A stretch of DNA of 64,000 nt from Hyaloscypha bicolor E (Eukaryota > Ascomycota > Leotiomycetes > Helotiales > Hyaloscyphaceae), in assembly GCF_002865645.1 (NCBI RefSeq), contig NW_020194515.1, positions 496,001-560,000 on the forward strand, given 5' to 3'. The notes under the pieces were generated by a model. That model saw only the letters and a program-made list of their open reading frames with translations, had not been told where the DNA came from and did no database searches. Both the position numbers and the translations under genes were made by a program. Positions within the stretch are counted from its first letter, which is position 1, and each line of letters begins with the position of its first letter. Positions 31,591-43,400 of this stretch are shown here, in pieces.

Positions 31591-34298
31591 TCATCTATAC
31601 GTGACATTACTCACCCACATAACCAGGAGTATAAGTCCCAGTCTCCATCTCAAATCCTCGTTGAAAAGGACAACACACTTCTCCAACCATCGAGAGGTAT
31701 TGCTTCGTCCAATATCGAATCTCGTGTCCTTCGAAGGGGTGCCCTCTCCTTCTGCCATCTTTGGCAACAGGTATGGTGAGTATTTGAGCCCGACGGTGTC
31801 ATCTTCACCATAGCCTTGACTTCCTGGCTTCTTCCCCACGATCCAATTGGTGATCGTCTGCGTCGCACCGGCGATAAGCCAGCTGAGCCAGAGAAAGATC
31901 GCGGTCAGCATAGCCGCTTCGACCCAAGGATTCCAGAGCCCGAGTCGTAGCAGGCCTTTGGTATCACCTGCTAACCAAATGTGGTACTGAAGGACGTACG
32001 TTTCAAGAGAGCAGCGGCCGAGCCATGCGAAGATTCCGGAGTGATAATTTCGAAGGAAACGGTGGGAGTTGCGCAGCGTGACGAACGAAAGAATGGGTAT
32101 GAAGGAGATGAAAGGCATCCACCAGTTGTAATCTTGTTTATTAGGAGATCGTCGGGTTAGGAGCCAGAAACTGGGTAGTAGCCCCAAAGAGAGGAGGGCC
32201 ATGGCGGTCTTGAAAATCTTGTTGTGTTTAATGGTCCATTCGAGAATGCTGTCAAAGGTGGCCTTTGGTCCAACTGAGCCGGATCTAAGTTGCGACATGC
32301 GGTGGAGGACAACAGCCACAATCATTCCAACATAAACAATATACATGTCGAGATACATGCGGAACCGCCATTCCGTTACGTTCCAGGAGATCGAGCAGGT
32401 GTATTTTAACATAAATGCAATAAACTCCAGAAGGCCGGGTATCTTTGTAAAAGCAGTCGTAATCATAGCCGAGAGGAGGATCTTTTTCATGACAAAATCG
32501 GCATTGGTATTATTGCGGTGACCGATCTTGAGAGTGCAATAAATGACGAGAAACCAGAAACTGACCAATGGGGCGAAGTAGTAAAACAGATAGTCCGTAC
32601 GCATCATATAGGGCAAGATGCAGCTCAACAAGTTGAGACGTATCAGCACCGTAGCAACTCGTCTCAGAGAATAGTCACCATTCTTCAGAAAATACAGCGC
32701 GTGACCATATCCTGTCATGAAGAGATAGGATGCAACCAGGAGTCTGACGATCTCGTAAATCCAGAGCGACTTCGACCCATGTGTGTAGTGGTAGATCAAG
32801 ATGAAGAATTGCATCCACCCCTTCCATTCATAACTTTGGTCTCGAGAAAGAAATTCTCGGTCGTAAAGCGTAAGTGAAGAGGATCTTCTTGAAATAGGTG
32901 ATTTGCTTCTTCTTATTGAAACGAGACCAAGAGCTGATGCGGCGGCCCATGCCAGGAGGAACTGTCTCTGTCGGAACAGCTTGTGGGACTTCCCAAAAAT
33001 CTGCGTACGATCTGTGTAAAAACAGAAGCATACAATGAGTCCAACCAAAGATATAGCACTCATAGTCTCGTGATTGGGGAGGAAGCGTCCAATCCTGAGA
33101 GCAGCATGCTTTCGACGGACGAATAATAACCCAGGTAGGAAAAACATCCCTCCAAGTAGCATTATCCATTGAACACCAGCCATGTGAGTGTAGTTGCTGC
33201 AGCAGGTGCGATCGAAGGGGTAGCCTCTTGAAGCAGCATTCGAGTTACAACGAAGGTTGAGTAGAACATCGGCCTTTCGATGAGCTACATTCTCCACCAC
33301 ATGAAGTCCACTATCCTCATATTCCGCACGACCAGAGAATGTCATCAAGGAGTAGCTCCACACGACATCAGCATACGAATGGGCCGAGACTTGTTGTAGT
33401 AGGTCATTCATCGCATCTATCTTTTCTGGTGTGATGGTCTCTTCTCTCGACGGAGACAGGTATTGATACCGCGGGACCTGAACTGGTGCCAGTAGCAACA
33501 AATTGGGCGACGTTTGGCGAACTGGGAATGGCCTAGAAAGCTGGTTTGACAGCCCGGAACCTATAGGAGCATGATCCATATATGGAATGACATGGTCTAT
33601 CGACTCTCGGAAATCCTTGAAGTAATTTTCTTGGCCATGCCGTGCATTCCATAATCCAGGAGCCCCAAGCAGAACCAGACCTGCACTTCTCCTAGCCAAG
33701 TCGCCGTGTTCTTGGCGAGGGTCTGCTCTAAAATTCTTCAGTTCAACATCCGACCCAGTCGAATTAAGCCACGGATCCCATATGAACTGCGCTGTGACAC
33801 CGTCAGAGGTGAACTCCAGGTCTCTGTGTTTGTAATCACTGTCCAATATATCGGCCATCTGTTCTTCCGCTCGTTCCTGGTCCATCTTCTTTGCAACGGC
33901 CCAGAAGATCTGCCGGGTTGTAGAATCACCAATGAAGACCAGCCGCTGTTGGCCGAAGCATTCCCGGATGTCATCTTTCTTGTACTCGTGCAATAAGCAC
34001 CCTGGCGGTTGCCATAGCTGGAAGGGATTGTGAGAGCTCCATCGTGGGCCTGGATCAAGCCATTCGCCTTTATTGAGAAGTGCGCCACATTTATAAGGAT
34101 CCGAAATATCTGCAAGAAGACGTGTTAGCAGATACATCTAGAATGCAAGGCCACTGGAAGCTGAGAGAACAAACCAATCCAGCAGTAGCGGTAGATAACG
34201 CCGAGGGCGATGATAGCTAGAGTCGTCTGCAGTAAACGCTCAATTGCAACGGCCACTTGCTCGTAGGTTGAGAAAGGCTTCAGCTTCGACCGAGCCAT
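31591..34298 (-). CDS. CAS1: Cas1p/CASD1-type polytopic O-acetyltransferase
   Basis: complement(join(31591..34109, 34175..34298)), 880 residues. Exon 1 (MARSKLKPFSTYEQVAVAI..., then LAIIALGVIYRYCW) gives an N-terminal signal anchor. A 65-bp intron (donor GTTTGT, branch GCTAAC, acceptor GCAG) joins it to DISDPYKCGALL. A lumenal SGNH/PC-esterase-like domain follows, with LVFIGDSTTRQ (nucleophile Ser about 104) and a C-terminal D-S-G-L-H motif. Then about ten transmembrane segments include the Cas1p hallmarks WMQFFILIYHYTHGS, FMTGYGHALYF and GRCSLETYVLQYHIWLAGD. In Cryptococcus Cas1p is needed for capsule O-acetylation, and in animals CASD1 acetylates sialic acid in the Golgi. In a mould the substrate is probably a cell-wall or secretory glycan. 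Confidence 0.9.
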
Positions 34299-35403
34299 CG
34301 CAGCGCAAACAGAGGTTGCAGAGAAGTATGCCCTGCATCAGGAGATTCTCGTTGGCTGGGTCAGCCTGATGAGTGAGACGAGAGGAGGATGCGACTTTGC
34401 TTGGAAGTTGCAAATTTGTCTTTGAAGCCAGTGAAGGTGCTGATAGGATGTCTGGCCGAGCGGCCATAAGGAAAGAGGGAGGGTCGACCTTGCTTTGTGA
34501 AAGGACATGACACTGGCCATGGAAAGGACGCCCACCCCGTCCTGGACGGCCGTGAACAGAGTCTTGGCACTTTGGCAATCGCGGACGCGGTCTGCCCAGG
34601 CCAAAGATTGAACAACTGCAGAGAGCCATGGGCCCTTGTCGGCCCCTACCGTGCGGGAGAGCGGCGATGACGACTGTCCTTCGTGCTTGACAAGAAACCC
34701 CCGCGCTGGATTCCGCATTTGGCAGAGCAAAGATATGCAGGCACAGCGCCAGCCAGACGGCACAATGCAATCGATGGGGTTGGCCAATTGATCCAAATGG
34801 GTGGGCAGGACATGGACGGGACACGCATCACAGAAAACGGGCATTGTTTCGGCCACAGCAGTGCAGTGTAAGCACAGCATCTGGGCTCTTGATAGTTCGT
34901 CCAATCCATCACCAACATCGGCGTCGTCCCGCGTTTCCTTGTCGCCACTGTTTCGGTCTGGTCTCGTGCCTACCTGCCCAAAGCAGAGCAATGCAGAGCA
35001 GAGGCTGCAGAGCAGACTCGACTTTAAATGAGTGGGACCACCTCAGCCGCGCTAAGAGACCGGTGCCGTGCGGTGTCGTGCGTGGTGTCTTCTCGAGCGC
35101 TCGGGCCCCCAAAACACGGTGTTTGTAGATGCCGACGTCAAATGAATCAAAGATTTCTCAAAAAATGAAAGCCTTTCTTCCTTCTATCAAGATGCATCTT
35201 CGTGAAGACTGCGCCCGGGCAGGAGAACGCCCTGGGCGAGCTGGCGGTTTGACCAAGCGGCCAAGGCACTGTTTCTTGTGATGCCTTGCTGACCAGTCGG
35301 TCCTGTCAAGTCCTGGAGATTTCTGTGCAGATTGGGGCTGAGATCGTGTTTTGTGTCACAAGGTGAGCGATGTACAGTCCAAAGTCTTGGGTCTATGCCG
35401 ATA

Positions 35404-35592
35404 TCTGGACATAGGTGTATGTCGCCAAGTCAAATACATCCGGACATGAAGTCTTCTGGCCCCTGGGTACACGGCTCCTCAAAACTTGGACATAGGACAT
35501 GTGAAGTCCTCATGAGTTTGGACTTACATCGCTGGGATTCTTCTCCACGAACTTGAACATTGGAAATTGTGACATAGCACTCATAAGTCCTT
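35404..35592. repeat. Short degenerate repeat, core CTTGGACATAGG
   Basis: Copies are TCTGGACATAGG at 35404, CTTGGACATAGG at 35485 and CTTGAACATTGG at 35552. The last two share downstream TGTGA.., CTCATGAGT/CTCATAAGT and GTCCT words in similar order. Function unknown. Confidence 0.45.
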
Positions 35593-35874
35593 ATCCTCTT
35601 CCTCAATCCAGGCTCCTCCTACAAGATGCCAATATTTCAAGTGATTGACACTTGCCAGCCTTCTTGCTCCCTAAATTGTCTTTTGCCTCGCTCGACCAGC
35701 TTTCTCTTAACTGCTGGTCTTGAGCTGGATACACACTTGTGTACGAGACTAGAAAGACTCCAACGACCTTTGAGTGCGGAACCTCCTCTTGCTACATGGT
35801 GGACCTTCGCAATTTGTCTGTTGGGATAACGATGAGCTTCGAGGAAACGTCTCTTGCGAGGCTAGAATAGCTAC

Positions 35875-36033
35875 CTGCATGAATGCAGCTCGGAGGAAGA
35901 CTAGGTAGACCTCGAAACATTCCTTCAATTGTGTTATCTTTGCTTTCTTGTTATCGGCAGTCGCAAAGAGTTCCAACCTGGGCCGAAGTTCGGGTGCTTC
36001 TTTGATTCTCGTCTGTAATTTCCCCTCGGCATA
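35875..36033 (-). pseudogene. Possible remnant of a fungal NLR/STAND N-terminal region (DUF7708-like)
   Basis: One minus-strand frame reads YAEGKLQTRIKEAPELRPRL, then ELFATADNKKAKITQLKECF, then EVYLVFLRAAFMQ. The pattern of a long helix, LPxLxxRLELFA, then a QxxLxxVYxxYLxFxxxA-type helix, recalls the N-terminal helical domain of fungal NLR-like ankyrin/NACHT proteins. A stop lies just upstream in frame, and nothing recognisable follows downstream, so it would be a short relic. It rests on pattern resemblance alone and may be chance. Confidence 0.25.
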
Positions 36034-36974
36034 TGTTGTTGAGCTCTAGTATCCTCATACGCTTGTTCATATCATGGACTGGCCTCTCTTTGTTGGCCAT
36101 ATGCACTTCATAGAGGCATTAGCAAGCATTCTGAAGTCCAGTCCCGCATCCTCTTGCCCTGTTAGCTCTGGTCTCATGGACCTATTTCTCTCCGAGGCTT
36201 ACAGCATCTGTGAATCAAGTACCGCCACAAGAAACCTTCCTCATAGACTACCCAAAGAAGATAGAGTGCTACTCGGCCTTGAGTCTCGACCTTACTCGTC
36301 TGTACACTTGAGTATATGGCCAGGCCAGCTCTAGCAGGAGTATTCGTTAGACCGAGGGCTTTTCCAAAATGTGTGCGGTTCTTGCACCTCCATTAACTTG
36401 ATTTTGAGCTATACGAGCTTCACTTGTTCAATCTTTCCCAGTCTAGCTCAAAGTGGAGTTGATCCTAGTTCCTCGTATCTCCATGCGCATCGGCAATGAT
36501 GGCTTGGCTGTTTTGATCTCATTCGCTTTCCGTCCCTCTTGCATTCGGATACTGTCGAGTGTATGATTGACGGCGGGGAATAAATCAAATCGAATGGCTA
36601 GAGGCACGACCAGCGGCTTGGAGCGTCAATCGAGGATCTACTAAGGTTAGCCCTGGTCTTGAAATCAATCTTTCCTATCCTAATGCCTCGGAAGTCTATT
36701 ATTGTCCTCCTTTCAGGAGAACTTCCAGGCTCGACTCCACTGTGGTTGTGTTGGAAAGTATTGCAGCCGAAGTTCTTCGGTCGCCGTCATTCCGTCCTCC
36801 GCCTGCTTTGTTTATAGCGGATTTTCGCTAACAAGCCTTGCCCACCCTACAACCAAAGCCTTGAAACCTCCTCGAAGTTGGTGTCGCTCAACCCTTTACA
36901 TTGCTTTCGCACCACGTCTTTACGTACATATTCCCGTGATCCACATACACACGTCCCTTCCGAAGCCATTAGCT

Positions 36975-37310
36975 ATGTCGTCTACGTCCAACCAAGCCCT
37001 CGTGGCGCCCGGTGGTCTCGTTATCCCCCGTGGCATCGACATCTGTTCCGTTACCTTAGGTCTCTTCGAAGCTTTCTACAGGACGAAGCACGGTAAGATG
37101 GAGGAGATGGCGTTTGCTCTTCGATTTAATACTAAGTTGATCATCGACAACAAGCCTGTCACATACTACGATACCATCGCATACCTCATCGACCAATGTC
37201 AGTCTATCATGGCCAAGAAACCCGAGGAAGAAGCTGCGTGTCTTCAGCTCATTGAATCATGCGAGGAGATGCTCCACATTGCAAGCAAGAAACCCCGTCT
37301 TCCCGTTTGA
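36975..37310 (+). CDS. Small hypothetical protein, 111 residues
   Basis: An intronless frame starting MSSTSNQALVAPGGLVIPRG with predicted helices (DICSVTLGLFEAFYRTKHGK, MEEMAFALRFNTKLII, TIAYLIDQCQSIMAKK, ACLQLIESCEEMLHIASKK). No transmembrane segment, signal peptide or family motif is recognised. The start is chosen at the ATG after a CA/CT-rich leader; the open frame continues 91 codons upstream, but that part looks like leader sequence. Downstream, 96 bases away, is another uncharacterised gene on the same strand. It looks like a genuine small helical protein, but nothing gives its role. Confidence 0.5.
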   Translation: MSSTSNQALVAPGGLVIPRGIDICSVTLGLFEAFYRTKHGKMEEMAFALRFNTKLIIDNKPVTYYDTIAYLIDQCQSIMAKKPEEEAACLQLIESCEEMLHIASKKPRLPV

Positions 37311-37406
37311 ACCTCCAAATGTACTAACACCAGATCAGATGAACCATTTTCCTTGAATGTGAACTTTTTGCAATACCCCTTTCACATCCGCAATAGAGTA
37401 TATGAG

Positions 37407-38166
37407 ATGGTAATTGGCGAGCCAACTACAATTGTACTTGCATATCGAGTTTCTTTCCTTGATTTCATGGCCTCAGGGCTTGCGGTACATTGATCCCAAT
37501 CAAGCCATACTAATCATCATTGTTCAGATACACCAATGTGGCAACGCCACCCACTACTATGTCTCATGCCCAACTGGGTACTGCAAGGCAGGCCCAAAAG
37601 ATTTGCAAAATACCGACATGAAGGAAGTTCTGGCGCTCGCGGGAACTTGCAGGCTCGTTAGATCCGAAATCCTCAAATTATTCTACCAGGACAACGTTCT
37701 CTACTTCTCCTGCACCTGCGCATTGGGATTTTGTCTCTCGAGAAACGAATTCGTCCGACAGAACGTCCAACGAATTAAGTTCCATCTCCGTGGTCCCCAA
37801 GACTCACACCCCATCTCTCTCCTCCGCATATGCCCGAACCTGAAGGAGCTTGAGGTTACTGTTAGCAAATGGTCGACGTTCTATCGGCACCAGCAATACT
37901 CTCAGTTTACTCTGAGTCCTCACCTACCCTTCCCTCCGATCGACCCACCGTTGAGGACTGCCAACGGCGTTTCCGAGTTGTTGGGCATCCCGTACTTGGA
38001 GAGCGTAAAGGTTTCACATGCTTCGGTTCGCAACATGTTTAATAGGAACGCAAAGGAGGTGAATGATTTCGAGACCTATCTTAAGGAGAGATTGGAGGGC
38101 CGGGGTTTGTTGAAGGTCAACATTGCGGATTTGGTAGCTTGGTTGGATAAGAGGATGAAGCTGTGA
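37407..38166 (+). CDS. F-box-associated-like hypothetical protein
   Basis: Proposed join(37407..37484, 37528..38166), 238 residues. The exon-1 frame (MVIGEPTTIVLAYRVSFLDF) is joined across a 43-bp intron with branch TACTAAT and acceptor TTCAG to IHQCGNATHYYVSCPTGYC. The body has EVLALAGTCRLVRSEILKLF followed by YQDNVLYFSC, the pattern 'L..L..TCR.VR.E...LFY..N.' common in small fungal F-box-like/DUF7730-type proteins. VQRIKFHL and a leucine-rich ICPNLKELEV segment follow, then a charged C-terminal helix. The donor GTACAT is weak and the intron very short. If it is wrong, translation could begin at MKEVLALAG (37618). Function unknown. Confidence 0.5.
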
Positions 38167-38363
38167 TTGTATGATAGATGCCAGGACATTAAGGACTTGG
38201 CTATTCGCAAGTAATCTGGGACAATGAAATAAAACATTTTTCTCAGAATCCCTCTGATCTTTATGAGAGTGTACCATAGGTTCTGGAACGTTTGAAGTCC
38301 TGTTCGACCATTGTCCCAACACGGTTTGGAACACCTTAACATTTACAGCTTCGATTTTTATTC

Positions 38364-39481
38364 TCACATAATATCATCTATCCACACCTTGACCTTCTTA
38401 GCAATGCTCTCGCTGTGTCTAATGCAAAACCCATGATCTACGCCATTCTCATCAATCAGCATAATCGGCTTCGAGCTCTTCGTTTCTTCCTCTCCTCGTC
38501 CTCTAGCAGCAATCAACGCATCTCGAGTATGGTCCGCAACCCAATGATCCTACTCTCGTCAGCTTTCACCCACCAGCCACCCAGAACAAAACCTACCTTT
38601 TCTCCAAAGTAGAATATTAACTTCGGGACTCGATACTTATGATCAACATCTTCATGCTCCACACCCCAAATATTCTCATCCCACCTATCCTCCGTAATCT
38701 GCTCCATCTCATCCCTCGCCATATGCCTACCAAATCAGCCCTCGCTTTCCCACAACCTCAAAACCAAAAAGAAGGAGAGGAAAACTCACAAAGCCTGCCA
38801 AATCCCCATCCGACTTCTCAAGAACCCCGTCGTGATCTCCGCAGCTTCATCCGGCATCCCCGTCACCAGGCCCACCAACCACCTCAACGCAGCTCTCGGC
38901 ACCAGACTCACCAAGTTCCTGGCCACAAAACTCGCTCTCCTAGGGAAGTCCGGGATTTTGAAAAGAGTGCTGATTTTGACGCCGCTGGGGGATTGCGCTA
39001 TGTGTGTTACTGTTGGGAAGAGCAGGATCCCGGCTTTGATGTTGAGGGGAGAGGAGGGTTTCCGCAGGCGGTTGATGAGTTCGAGCAGGATGTAGGAGCC
39101 GACTGAGTGGCCGATTAGGATGACGCTTGTGTAGGGTTGGGATTTCTTGGGCCCTGCGGGGATCCGGAGGTCTTGGAGGGTACTGAGGGATAACGAGATT
39201 TGGTCTGAAAGGCTGTAGGGTGTTGTAATAAGAGGGTTTGTCGCCTCGTCTTCGAAACCGGCAAGGGATTGGCCGTGGATGTGGTAGATGTTTGAGGTTG
39301 AGGTAGAGGATGAGCTGAGGAGGCCGTGGAGGGTTTGGAAGAAAGTGTGGTAGTAGGATATCAAGCCGGGGTTTCCAGTGATGAAATAGATCAGGTGATG
39401 AGATGAGGAGGGATTTTCGGAGAGGGGGTGGAAAGATATTTCTCCAGGACCTTGAACGGTACCCGGAGGTCCAGAAGGCAT
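38364..39481 (-). CDS. Lipid-droplet-associated hydrolase family (LDAH) alpha/beta hydrolase
   Basis: complement(join(38364..38549, 38597..38726, 38790..39481)), 335 residues. Introns of 63 and 47 bp (donors GTGAGT and GTAGGT, branches CTGAT and CTGAC) keep phase. Family features are LIYFITGNPGLISYYHTFFQ at 30-49, SVILIGHSVGSYILLEL with nucleophile Ser126, KAGILLFPTVTHIAQSPSG, and a C-terminal IDENGVDHGFCIRHSE that supplies the probable catalytic His. This corresponds to the DUF2305/LDAH family, which acts at lipid droplets in animals and yeast with debated sterol-ester or triacylglycerol activity. Its start at 39481 faces the remodeller ATPase gene (start 40492), leaving about 1 kb of shared upstream DNA. 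Confidence 0.88.
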
Positions 39482-40491
39482 TGTGCTCTGCTGGGCCTAG
39501 AAGAGCTTGGAGAAGAGGGCGAGTTCGGTACGGAAAGGCGAATAGAGGAGCTGGATATGACTTTAGCGGCCTGTCTTTGCTTGTTCAAACCGCCATAGTT
39601 CTGCCTCTACGTTGAAAAGCAATGCAATGAGAAGATGAGATCAATAAAATGTACAAATCAAAAAAGACAAGTTAGTCCTGTGGTTTGGTGACAAGTGCAA
39701 CAGAAGTTTTGAGTTTTTGGAGGTCAATTCTGGTTGCCGAAGGTGGCAAAAGCGCAACTATTTCCGCTGCAAAGCTCTTTATTGCATCGAATGCTCCGGA
39801 GACCATACACACTCCATCAGCCTCGAATAGTCTGCAATTGTTGTGCTGATCAGCAAAATGCTTTCATGACAATGAGGTTGGTGGATACTCACGTGATCAG
39901 GGAGAGAGAAAAGCCCGAGCGTCAGCGCTAGCCTCCTTTTAGCGCTGCCTTAGTCACCATGTCGCGCTCAACTGGGCGCAAAGGCAACTCATCCTTCGAC
40001 AGCAGAGGAAATCCATCAACGAGGACTGGCAGCTGCGTCGCCAACCCCCCTCCCCTAGCCTCACAACCTCAATATTCAAACGCAACGACACTCAACACGT
40101 CGTGCTCCACGCGCGTACCGGCCGCATACCGCCATTTCGGCATCGATTTGCACCTCTCGCCCTTTCACATCTCCCAGCCTTCGATTCGGTCATCAATCGT
40201 GAAGGACTGAAGGGACATCGCGCCAAGTTGATTCCATCTCCAAAAAGTCGTTTAACATCAACACAGGACGCGATCCAACGTTCTATCGCGCAACAACACT
40301 TGCTTTTGCCCTCCGAAGGCATCCGCGTCACTTTTTTGGTCATTGCCGCCTCGGCCCATCATTCACTTGGCCATCAAAAGCCCCCCTTACATCAAACCTG
40401 ATGCGCAAGGCTGGTTCTTGATATGCGCAAAGGCCGAACATAAGTCCAACGACAGTCCGCCGCGATTGAATAGACATCAGATCTCGCAACT
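39482..40491. other. Divergent upstream region between LDAH and SNF2-type genes
   Basis: No gene recognised. The right half (about 39960-40490) is probably the 5' leader of the remodeller gene; short frames in it are not supported. Confidence 0.5.
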
Positions 40492-43400
40492 ATGGCTTCC
40501 GTCCAGACCGCTCCCGCTGTCCAGCAGCCTGGCAGCGTGGCTCCCAATGCTCCACCAGGATTTAACCTCCAGGAGGCTTTGCAGGTATCTATCCAGAGAC
40601 CCAGCACAACCTCTCAATTCACTTTGGAATGTCTGCTAATAAACCCAAGAAATACAAGCAGATGAAGGAATCCGGCGTATCAGAAAAGGACCCCGAACTT
40701 CAAAAGCTCCACCAAATTCTTACGAATATGTCACAACAGCGCATGTTCCAACAAAAGCGAGCTGCCTTCGCTCAACAACAGCAGCAGCAGATCTTAAATC
40801 AACAAAATGCTACTACCTCCGCTCCTAATGGTGCCAACGGCACTCGCACTGCGCCTGCAACAACCCCCTTACCCACCTCCCAAACTCCCACCACATCATC
40901 TCTTGGCCCCTCTGCTATACCCGCCGGTGCTGCGAATACACCTGCACCGAAGGGAGCTGTGCAACGCACAACAGCTGGTGGTAGTGGATATTTCACCCCG
41001 GAACAATTGAGCATCTTGAAGCACCAAATATATGCCTTCAAATGCTTGTCAAAGAACATGGGCATTCCGTTGCCTACGCAACAGCAGCTCTTTGCTTCCC
41101 AGCAGAAGAAGTCACCTCTCCCCGCCGATCAACCTCTTGACGCTGCAGCCACAAAGGCCGATGATGTGTCCACTGCGAATGGTGTCGATGCTGCTACTGG
41201 AGAGAAAGATGCCACAAAGATGAAGGAGCACGAGTACACTGGATTCAAGTCTCCCCATGCTGGACTATCGAACAAGATCAGCTACTCTGCGCACAAGAAG
41301 CGAGAGATGCGACCTATGATTCCAAGCACAATGCCATCGGGTGTGGATATCGAGAAGCTCAGAACCGAGCGAGAAATCATTATATACAATCGCATGCAAG
41401 CTCGAATGCAAGAGCTCAAGTCACTTCCAGCAAATATCGCCCACATCGATGTCCGGAATGAAGACCTGACCCCGGAAGATACGCTGAAGCGCAAAGCTTT
41501 GATCGAGATGAAGATGCTGGGGTTGTATCAAAAGCAGAGAAATCTGCGAGAGAGAGTTGGACGCCAGATGATTCAATATGACAACCTGGCTATGACCGCT
41601 AACCGAAGCCATTATCGACGAATGAAGAAGCAGTCACTACGGGAAGCGCGCATCACCGAGAAGCTTGAGAAGCAACAGCGCGATGCTCGTGAGACTCGGG
41701 AGAAGAAGAGACATACCGATTACCTCCACCATGTCCTTACTCATGCTCGGGAAGTTAACACAGCGGCGGCAAACCAGCGACAGAAGATGCAGAAGCTGGG
41801 CCGCATGATGATTGCACAACACCAGAATATCGAGAAGGAAGAGCAGAAGAGAATCGAGCGAACTGCCAAGCAACGTCTGCAAGCTTTGAAATCCAACGAC
41901 GAGGAGGCCTACTTGAAGTTGCTTGACCAAGCCAAGGACACTCGTATTACTCATCTGCTCCGACAAACCGATGGATTCCTGTCAGAGCTTGCCGCATCCG
42001 TCAAGGAGCAACAGAGAAAGGCCGCTGAGCGGTATGGAGGCGAGACCAATGATGAGTTCTTAATGGATGACTCAGAGGATGACGACGAGGATGATGATAA
42101 TGAGACATCCAGGAAGAACATTGACTACTATGCTGTTGCGCATCGTATCAAGGAAGAGGTCAACGCTCAGCCATCTATCTTGGTTGGCGGTACATTAAAG
42201 GAGTATCAATTGAAGGGTTTGCAGTGGATGATTTCATTGTATAACAACAACCTCAATGGCATTCTTGCAGACGAGATGGGTCTCGGCAAGACCATTCAAA
42301 CAATCAGTTTGATCACGTACCTGATCGAGAAGAAGAAGCAGAATGGTCCTTTCTTAGTCATTGTACCGCTGAGTACTTTGACGAATTGGAACCTCGAATT
42401 CGAGAAGTGGGCGCCATCTATTGCGAGAGTCGTCTACAAGGGTCCGCCATTGGCCCGAAAGCAGCAACAGCAGCAGATCCGTTACGGCAATTTCCAAGTT
42501 CTCCTCACGACCTACGAGTACATCATCAAGGACAGACCTGTCTTAAGTAAAATCAAATGGATCCACATGATTATTGACGAAGGTCATCGTATGAAGAACT
42601 CCTCCTCGAAGCTCAGCGCTACGCTCACTCAATATTACTCCACCCGCTACCGACTCATCCTCACTGGTACGCCGCTACAGAACAACCTCCCTGAGTTGTG
42701 GGCCCTTCTGAATTTCGTCCTTCCAACAATCTTCAAATCTGTGAAGTCTTTCGATGAGTGGTTCAACACTCCATTCGCGAACACCGGTAGCCAAGATAAG
42801 ATAGAACTGACTGAAGAAGAATCCATTCTCGTCATTCGTCGTCTTCACAAGGTCTTAAGACCGTTCTTGCTGCGTCGTCTGAAGAAGGATGTTGAAAAGG
42901 ATTTGCCCGACAAGACTGAGAAAGTCATCAAGTGCAAATTCTCTTCGTTGCAAGCACGCCTCTACAAGCAGATGGTGACCCACAACAAGTTGGTGGTCAG
43001 TGATGGCAAGGGCGGAAAAACTGGTGCTCGTGGTCTGAGCAACATGATTATGCAATTGCGTAAGCTTTGCAATCATCCATTCGTTTTCGATGAGGTTGAG
43101 AACCAAATGAACCCCCTGAGTGTGAGCAACGATCTACTATGGCGTACGGCCGGCAAGTTCGAGCTTCTCGACCGAGTTCTGCCTAAGTACCAGGCGACTG
43201 GCCACAGAGTGCTCATGTTCTTCCAAATGACTGCCATTATGGACATTATGGAAGACTTCTTGCGTTATCGGGATATCAAATACTTGCGATTGGATGGTAC
43301 GACAAAGTCCGACGATCGTTCTGACCTCCTTCGCGAATTCAATGCGCCGGACTCTCCATACTTTATGTTCTTGCTTTCTACTCGTGCTGGTGGTCTTGGT

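Larger units (their letters stand above)
34299..36974. other. 2.7 kb gene-poor region upstream of the Cas1p gene
   Basis: No intact gene. Long overlapping open frames at 34.3-35.0 kb on the minus strand sit in GC-rich sequence abutting the Cas1p start and lack any domain. Further right are a short degenerate repeat and a possible NLR-type remnant (both listed separately), and then the leader of the small gene at 36975. Confidence 0.45.

Noticed and set aside
34240..34991. Two long overlapping minus-strand open frames (194 and 217 codons) upstream of the Cas1p gene
   Set aside because: They lie in GC-rich sequence where stops are rare, overlap each other in different frames and the first exon of the Cas1p gene, and show no domain or homologous motif.
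40629..40649. ATG at 40629 as start of the remodeller ATPase
   Set aside because: It lies inside intron 1; exon 1 from 40492 with donor GTATCT and branch GCTAAT gives a better N-terminus and keeps the frame.
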